Shown here in pieces: positions 58,606 through 64,000 of a stretch of DNA of 64,000 nt. Below the pieces are notes generated by a model, which was given only the letters and a program-made list of their open reading frames with translations, searched no databases and was not told the origin of the DNA. The position numbers and the translations under genes were made by a program. This stretch comes from Nageia nagi (taxonomy: Eukaryota; Pinophyta). The stretch's first letter is position 1. Each line of letters opens with the position of its first letter. The stretch spans positions 15,004,001-15,068,000 of the forward strand of contig JBITNC010000002.1 in assembly GCA_050084985.1 (NCBI GenBank), written 5' to 3'.

Positions 58606-60900
58606 TTTTATGGCCTTAAATGTTTCTTTCTGCAAGGTAACTGCTTTTGCTTTTAAGTTTATGTATATATGCCGTCATTTTAAGAGTTTAACGAATTGTT
58701 AGAGATTTGTCTGGAGAATTTTTGAAGGCCTGGAATTGATTCTGCCATCTACAGTGGGGCGAGTCCTACAGAAAAATGGAAATGCATGCATCGTAGGATA
58801 AATATAGAGAAAATATAGAATAATTTGCCATTAATCAGGGTTACTGTCCTGCTCCCGAATCCTGTCCCCCAATGTCTTTAGGGGATTTCATCATGTTTTG
58901 TATTGTATGCCAAATTTTGGTTTATTGTGTTTTACATTGGAAGTTATTTTTCTGGTTGGCTGAGTTGTGATTACATGGTTGATACTGGGATCGATAATGA
59001 TATAGAGTATTTAATGATTTCATGCTTTTCAACAATTCTTATTATGTATTTATGTTAGAATGCATTGAAGAATCTCAATTTATTACATCTTTTATATTTT
59101 CTGTTTTGATGTACAAGTGACATCTTCTAAAAATGGTCTCCTGCATTACTGTCACAATTATCTACTCTGACATCCCTACTTTGTCATTCATAACACTGCT
59201 ATCAATACATTTGTATATAAATAGTTTTTGGAAATTGGTCAGTTGATGAATATAACATTTGAATTTCTTTGCAAAATGAAGCAATTGGGGGAGACATAAG
59301 ACCGAAGAATACACATTGTGGAATAACTTATTTTAGGCTATATTCCATATGAAGATAATTTTTTGGTATTTCAAACTTGTCGATAGATAGGATGTTAGAG
59401 TAACTGACCCTAGCAGTTTCTCTGGTTTATTTGAAGTTTATGTTGCGTAGAATGTAAAATGTATATCCTATTGACAATATATTACATCGATTGGATATGG
59501 TACTTACATCCTTGTGAATGTAAATGTAAGTCTGTTGTTGCTCTTCCTACTTGGATGAATGAGGTATACTTAACTGTTCAATTACTACTGTTTCGTTTGG
59601 ATAGTCCGGTCAACAGAGTAGCTACATGCATGTGAAGACAATTATGTTGTTGCTCTGCGAACTTGGATGAATGAGGTAAAAGTAATTGTTCACTTTTGTT
59701 TTACTTACTTTCTTCTGGAATTCTAATAATTGTTGCTATGGAAAAACGTGATCCACTTTAGTTTTGGGCATGCATGAGATCTTATAAATACTCTCTATTA
59801 TTAATAATTTTTGTAAAGCAATAGATGGATTACATATGCTATTTCCACAGAAAATTGTGAAAGGGAGAAATCAGGACTTCATTTCTTCCATAATTTTGCA
59901 ATGTCACTTGTCATTTAGATTTTGCGTAAAATGATTAACCTAGATGATTTATCATGTTAGTTGAAGTTAAGATTAATCTAATTACTACTGTTTTATAATT
60001 TTATTACTCCACCTCCATTGTGTATCGTGTTGCTTGATAAGTTAGTTGTTTTGAAATTTTATGATTCAATTAAGAAAACAAGAGGAATTCATCCATAATT
60101 AATAACTTGAATAAAATTTGCATGTCTATTACAAAGAGGTTGCTTGGATTTGGATTTCACCTTTAGGTTTTATATTTAGAGTGTGAATCTACCATTTCGA
60201 TTTTCAAGGGTGCATGTCCTAAGAATGACATTGGTATTATGGTGCACAACATAGACGTCGGCCGAAGGTTTGCAATCTCTTTGACATGGCAAAATCTTAA
60301 TAAGGAAGAAAAACCTATTTATCTATTTCCACTATGTTGCACTTCTAGAGGCTCTCCACCATATGAAATCCTCAAATATGGATTAACACCCTAGGTACCC
60401 AACATCCTTCTCAAAAGACTCTTTTGAGCATCATAATTGTTGGATGTCTCCATAGTAAAGGGATGAAATAAAGGAGCGGTAGGCTTAAACAACTAACATA
60501 TAGAAGCTCTAGGAACCTTGGTAACATCTCGTGTCTCGTTCTGCAATGCCAAGGAAAAACATAGGAAAGATAGAGATGTAAATTTTAACCTTGATTAGTG
60601 GTTAGATTTCATGCTTTTGTATATGATTAGAACAAAATCAAAATCAACCATGGGAAATATTTGAGCATTCTAGATTATTGGAAATCTTCAAGAACTAAAA
60701 AGATTTATTAGTTTTGATGAAAAAATAATTATATTAAAAATATACAATCATTTTAACAACAAAAAAGGTGTGGGTGGATGGGCATATCTTCAAATGAGTT
60801 CAAACTAACCCCACAGGTTAGGAGAGTATCACCAAAATATTAATAAAAGTCTTATTATCAGCCATCATGAGTACTTAGTTCGAAGTAACATAATCAAAAT
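58606..60900. other. No gene seen
   Basis: Mostly AT-rich intergenic DNA. An imperfect duplication (ACTTGGATGAATGAGGTA at 59551 and 59661, each preceded by GTTGTTGCTCT) suggests a decayed repeat of about 110 bp. No coding homology recognised. Confidence 0.5.
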
Positions 60901-60914
60901 AACATGCAATTAAT

Positions 60915-60990
60915 TTAGTTGGAAATGGGTTCTTGGTTGAATGGTTAAAATACTAGATGATATTACTTAAATCAACGTTTAAATCATGGT
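60915..60990 (+). mobile_element. tRNA-like SINE-type sequence
   Basis: TTCTTGGTTGAATGGTTAAAATACTAGA looks like a tRNA A-box arm and CGTTTAAATCATGG, about 40 bases on, like a decayed B box. It resembles the layout at 24960-25045. No clean target duplication was found. From 60991 to 61500 there are cryptic ATG/GTG-type simple repeats and AT-rich DNA. Confidence 0.35.
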
Positions 60991-61555
60991 GGTATCTAAC
61001 AACAATAATGCCAAAATAAAATTAGTGGTAGCAATGATAAACATTACATCAAATCAATGGTGATAATGTTAGATGGTGTTAATGGCATAGGATGACAAAT
61101 GACACTAATGTTAGAGAAAAATTAATAGAAAGTAGTGACAATCAATGATGACAATGCTAAGGGAAGGGTACTTGTGTACAACCCTCAATGATCAAGCAAA
61201 ACAAATTGAATATTTTTAGTTTGTATAACTTTATCTTTGAGAAAACACAACTCTCTTATATTTTTGTTTAGGCTTTTTTTTTAACCTCAAAAAATAAAAT
61301 TGAATATTTTTTGCAAGTGCTCAATACACACTTATTGCTATCAAATAGGTGTTTGCAAATATTCCAAAATCCAAATTTAGATATATTAATTATTTGGAAT
61401 ATTTAAAAAATATATATATTGTAATGTCCCTTTCAAATTTTAATTTGTAGCAATTTTCCTGTCGTATAAAAGAAAGGATAATTAATTAGCAAGGAGAGGA
61501 AATCATTGAGCCACCTTTATTGTCATCTAAGTTTGCACCTTCATCAAAAGTTTCA

Positions 61556-61969
61556 ATGTCCTTTACCCACACAACCTTTGATTCTTTTGCTCACACCACC
61601 ATTGTTAAATGTAGACTCATTGCCACTTTTGTTCAGATTAATACCTCTAGCTCTCCCAATCCCTACATTCCTTCCACCACCATCGTTGATGTTGCTCCCA
61701 AGACCTATAATTCTTCAATTGTCAACGTACTTGAGGTTTATAATCCTTCCATCAATGGGCTCCCTTTGAGCACCATTGTCATGCCTATTGTTATCCCTAT
61801 CGTTACTAAGCTTTGCCTTCCTTCCATTTCCACTCCAAAAACTTTCATTCCTTGTACCATCGGGGCCCCTTTCTCCACAATTGGTGTGCCCACTATGCAT
61901 CATACTTGGATTTTAATTTCACACGATTCCAAGTGGAGAAACTTTAAAAAGCTCATATTTTGGTCATGA
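61556..61969 (+). CDS. Unrecognised ORF, 137 codons
   Basis: The frame is open from 61520 (TTG), with the first ATG at 61556. The product is rich in Thr, Ser, Pro, Ile and Val with repeated phrases (TTIV, STIVMPIV, STIGVP). It ends in WILISHDSKWRNFKKLIFWS. The repetitiveness comes from CCTTCC/ACCACC-type DNA, so low-complexity sequence may explain the long frame. It could be a relic of a transposon ORF1; no motif proves it. Confidence 0.2.
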   Translation: MSFTHTTFDSFAHTTIVKCRLIATFVQINTSSSPNPYIPSTTIVDVAPKTYNSSIVNVLEVYNPSINGLPLSTIVMPIVIPIVTKLCLPSISTPKTFIPCTIGAPFSTIGVPTMHHTWILISHDSKWRNFKKLIFWS

Positions 61970-62269
61970 CTGCTAGGAAAGAGAACAAATGAGTTATCAT
62001 CCATGAATTGAGGGCTATCATTCTTGACTTCCCCCTGGGAATCATCATATTTCATGGGACTCCCTCTATTACTTCAATATGAACATGTAAAAATCATAGG
62101 AATTTGCATGTTAATATAAAATTATCCCAACAATAGATATCTTTTTTGAATGCCTTTTCAAATCTACATCTTAAATTGTTGATCTTCGCTAGGGTCAATG
62201 CTTATGCCAATGTTATAGTTCTTTGGAATCCTCTGTGTGTATGCCATTAGAGTTTTTCTTTTTAATATT

Positions 62270-62335
62270 TCTAAAAAAGTATGGGTATTTTTGATATTAT
62301 GTAAAATTGAAGGGGTATTTTGGATATTTTCCCTT
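62270..62335. repeat. Lone Mutator-like terminal repeat
   Basis: Reverse-complemented, this end reads GGGAAAATATCCAAAATACCCC, then TTTTACATAATATCAAAAATACCC. That is the same A/T-rich TIR style as the elements at 39465 and 56338. No partner end was found in the window, so it is a broken element or a chance likeness. Confidence 0.35.
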
Positions 62336-62677
62336 TTTTTTTATAATGTAAAGACCTTCCAATTTATATTAAAATTCAAAAAGCACGTTCTAATAAAAAG
62401 GGGTGGAACAACAAAGACATGCCCTCAAGATGGAACAACACTAACAAAAAAGGTTAGGAAATTTAAAAAAAAAAAACTATAATTGTCCTCGGAAAATACA
62501 AAAATAGCCAAGTATTACTTGCTTACAATCATATCAAGACAATTATTAATAAGAAGAATTGCATGATGGATCATCCTTATCGACTCAAGTATTATAAGGT
62601 ATCGGGATAACCCATCCCGAAGCATCTTAATGATCCATAGAGTTTAGATTAGCACGCTAGTCCACAATGGGTTTATG

Positions 62678-62765
62678 AGCACTTATTATGATGAACTAGC
62701 ACCAGTCATATCCTAGCCACCAGCTTATTATGGTGAACTAGCACCACTCATATCTTAGCAAGCAA
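62678..62765. repeat. Two-copy 42-bp tandem repeat
   Basis: CTTATTATGRTGAACTAGCACCASTCATATCYTAGC occurs twice with a period of about 42 bases. No coding role. From 62766 to 64000 I see AT-rich DNA without a gene I can support. Confidence 0.7.
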
Positions 62766-64000
62766 CAGGAGAGGGATGGTAGGTCCTATGAAAGTTAAGA
62801 GATTGATCTTGGATACATGATAGAGAATGCCAACATTGTCAAGAGCTAGAGAGATCTTTGGATAGAGGGTTTGATGGAACTATATTGATAACACAAGGGA
62901 ATTTCCCCAATAGTCGAATAAAGAGAAGAGATGGTCCAATTGCATCACTCCATTATCTGTTTGTGCTTGAATTTGTGGCCAAAAATCATGAAAAATTACA
63001 ATCTTATAAGATAAATAAAAATAGAAGAAGCAAGCTACTCCTAAAAAATGATTCTATTTCAAACCTCCATTTTATCAGTAGAGTCTATTTTATTTAATCA
63101 ATTTTATAAGTATATTTGTCCCCTTTCATTCTATTCATAGACTAGCTTAGATAGCTTAATCAATGTAGAATACCTCTCGATGTTATTTTAAATTATCCTA
63201 TTTAAAAACTAGTCAAAGGTGATTTGAGGAAATTAATTGCAATATTATAATAAATAAAGATACCCTTTATCTTCATCTCTATTTAGTATTTACATAAATT
63301 AACTAAAAAAAAGATCTAGATGAAGTTGGGTGCCAAGGCACCAATGTCCATAATCTAATCATTATTATCTTACTTTATGCAAATGAATTATCTTGCTAAC
63401 CAATTATTGTGATTATCTTATAAAATAACGTGAGTTAACTATCAGATCTTGATAGCTCTCACCCACACATTTTATATTCTTTAATATTAGATGTGATCAA
63501 TATATTTTGACACCACCTATCAAAATTTAAATTTTACAATATCACATGAGCTTTGTTTCCTATCTTTCATTTTGCTCGCTAATGTAGGCTTAATTTTATA
63601 GGTTTACACATCGTCAAGCTTTGTTTGAACGTAATTTTTTGAGGTTCTAGTAATAGTTGCTTTGAAGAGTAGCTTAGGAATCCTAGCACAAATGCTTAGG
63701 AAGTAGGATCAATTTGGCTTAAATCTAACGAACAAAGTGTCAATATGTTAAGTCTATGTTTGGCATTTGATTTGCTTCTCATAAATGGAAAACATATAAC
63801 AATTCTCATTCCGATAGAGCTAGGTCAGATCCAATAGCTAGGGCATTGCTTACCTTTGTCATTTTGTTATTAAGTTATTGTTGATAATTCATGACTTATA
63901 CTCCATTATTGTACCATTTATCATTATTGAATAATTGTTAGGATTGTTAGGTACTTATGTTATTTGATTATTGAATCTCTTATAAGTGTCTGTAGGTGTA

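Noticed and set aside
61506-61769. Pro/Leu-rich overlapping ORF
   Set aside because: It is an overlapping frame of a low-complexity CCT/ACC-rich stretch; neither frame has support from a known family.
1-64000. CRISPR arrays, rRNA, intact tRNA, integrated plant viruses, organelle DNA
   Set aside because: I looked for regular spacers, rRNA cores, full tRNA folds, pararetrovirus-type RT and movement-protein motifs, and GC-balanced organelle genes, and saw none; tRNA-like stretches are SINE-type fragments only.

Overview
The window reads as nuclear DNA of a large, repeat-dense, AT-rich plant genome. A gymnosperm such as a conifer is my inference; the sequence shows only that it is a plant. The evidence is plant-type Ty1/copia and Ty3/gypsy LTR retrotransposons primed by initiator tRNA-Met (PBS of TGGTATCA type), plant L1-type LINEs with a DUF4283 plus zinc-knuckle ORF1, PPR gene debris, CACTA and Mutator-like DNA transposons, and one intron-containing plant isochorismatase-family gene. 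There is no bacterial operon structure, rRNA, intact tRNA or CRISPR array.

Layout. 1-2440: L1-type LINE relic on the minus strand (ORF1, then the endonuclease part of ORF2, running off the left edge). 2765-4370: end of a gypsy pol gene and the start of its 3' LTR, plus strand. 4725-5830: 3' half of a second LINE. 6070-6957: a degenerate minisatellite and a tiny SINE fragment with a perfect target duplication. 7500-8960: copy C of an unknown membrane-protein gene (minus). 9405-9640: LINE RT scrap. 13125-22150: an old copia gag split by a complete copia element (Copia-1, 13866-22027, minus, TSD ATAAG). 22150-24305: LINE 3' part (minus). 24600-25300: PPR debris with a SINE-like insertion. 26062-36202: an old copia element with very long LTRs (Copia-2, plus). 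36801-38330: a non-autonomous CACTA element with a 3-bp TSD and an internal PPR fragment. 39465-39905: a short Mutator-like element with a 9-bp TSD. 40371-42470: copies A (broken) and B of the unknown membrane-protein gene, in tandem. 44245-48403: Copia-3 (minus, TSD AAGCA), with part of RT deleted. 50823-54785: a gypsy-type element with only gag and protease between its LTRs. 56338-57133: a larger member of the same Mutator-like family, with a 9-bp TSD and a PPR fragment inside. 57368-58334: the only clearly intact conserved host gene, a two-exon isochorismatase/nicotinamidase-like hydrolase, followed by a triplicated 105-bp 3' end. The last 5 kb holds scattered repeats and one unrecognised ORF.

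The most noteworthy content is (1) related PPR fragments carried by two unrelated DNA transposons and present a third time nearby, with one carrier sitting about 235 bp upstream of the hydrolase ATG; (2) a three-copy family of an unrecognised small membrane protein arranged as a tandem pair plus an inverted copy; (3) nested and internally deleted LTR elements whose boundaries can be read to the base. No step here is an operon-like pathway: the genes do not work together, and most of the window is mobile DNA in different stages of decay.
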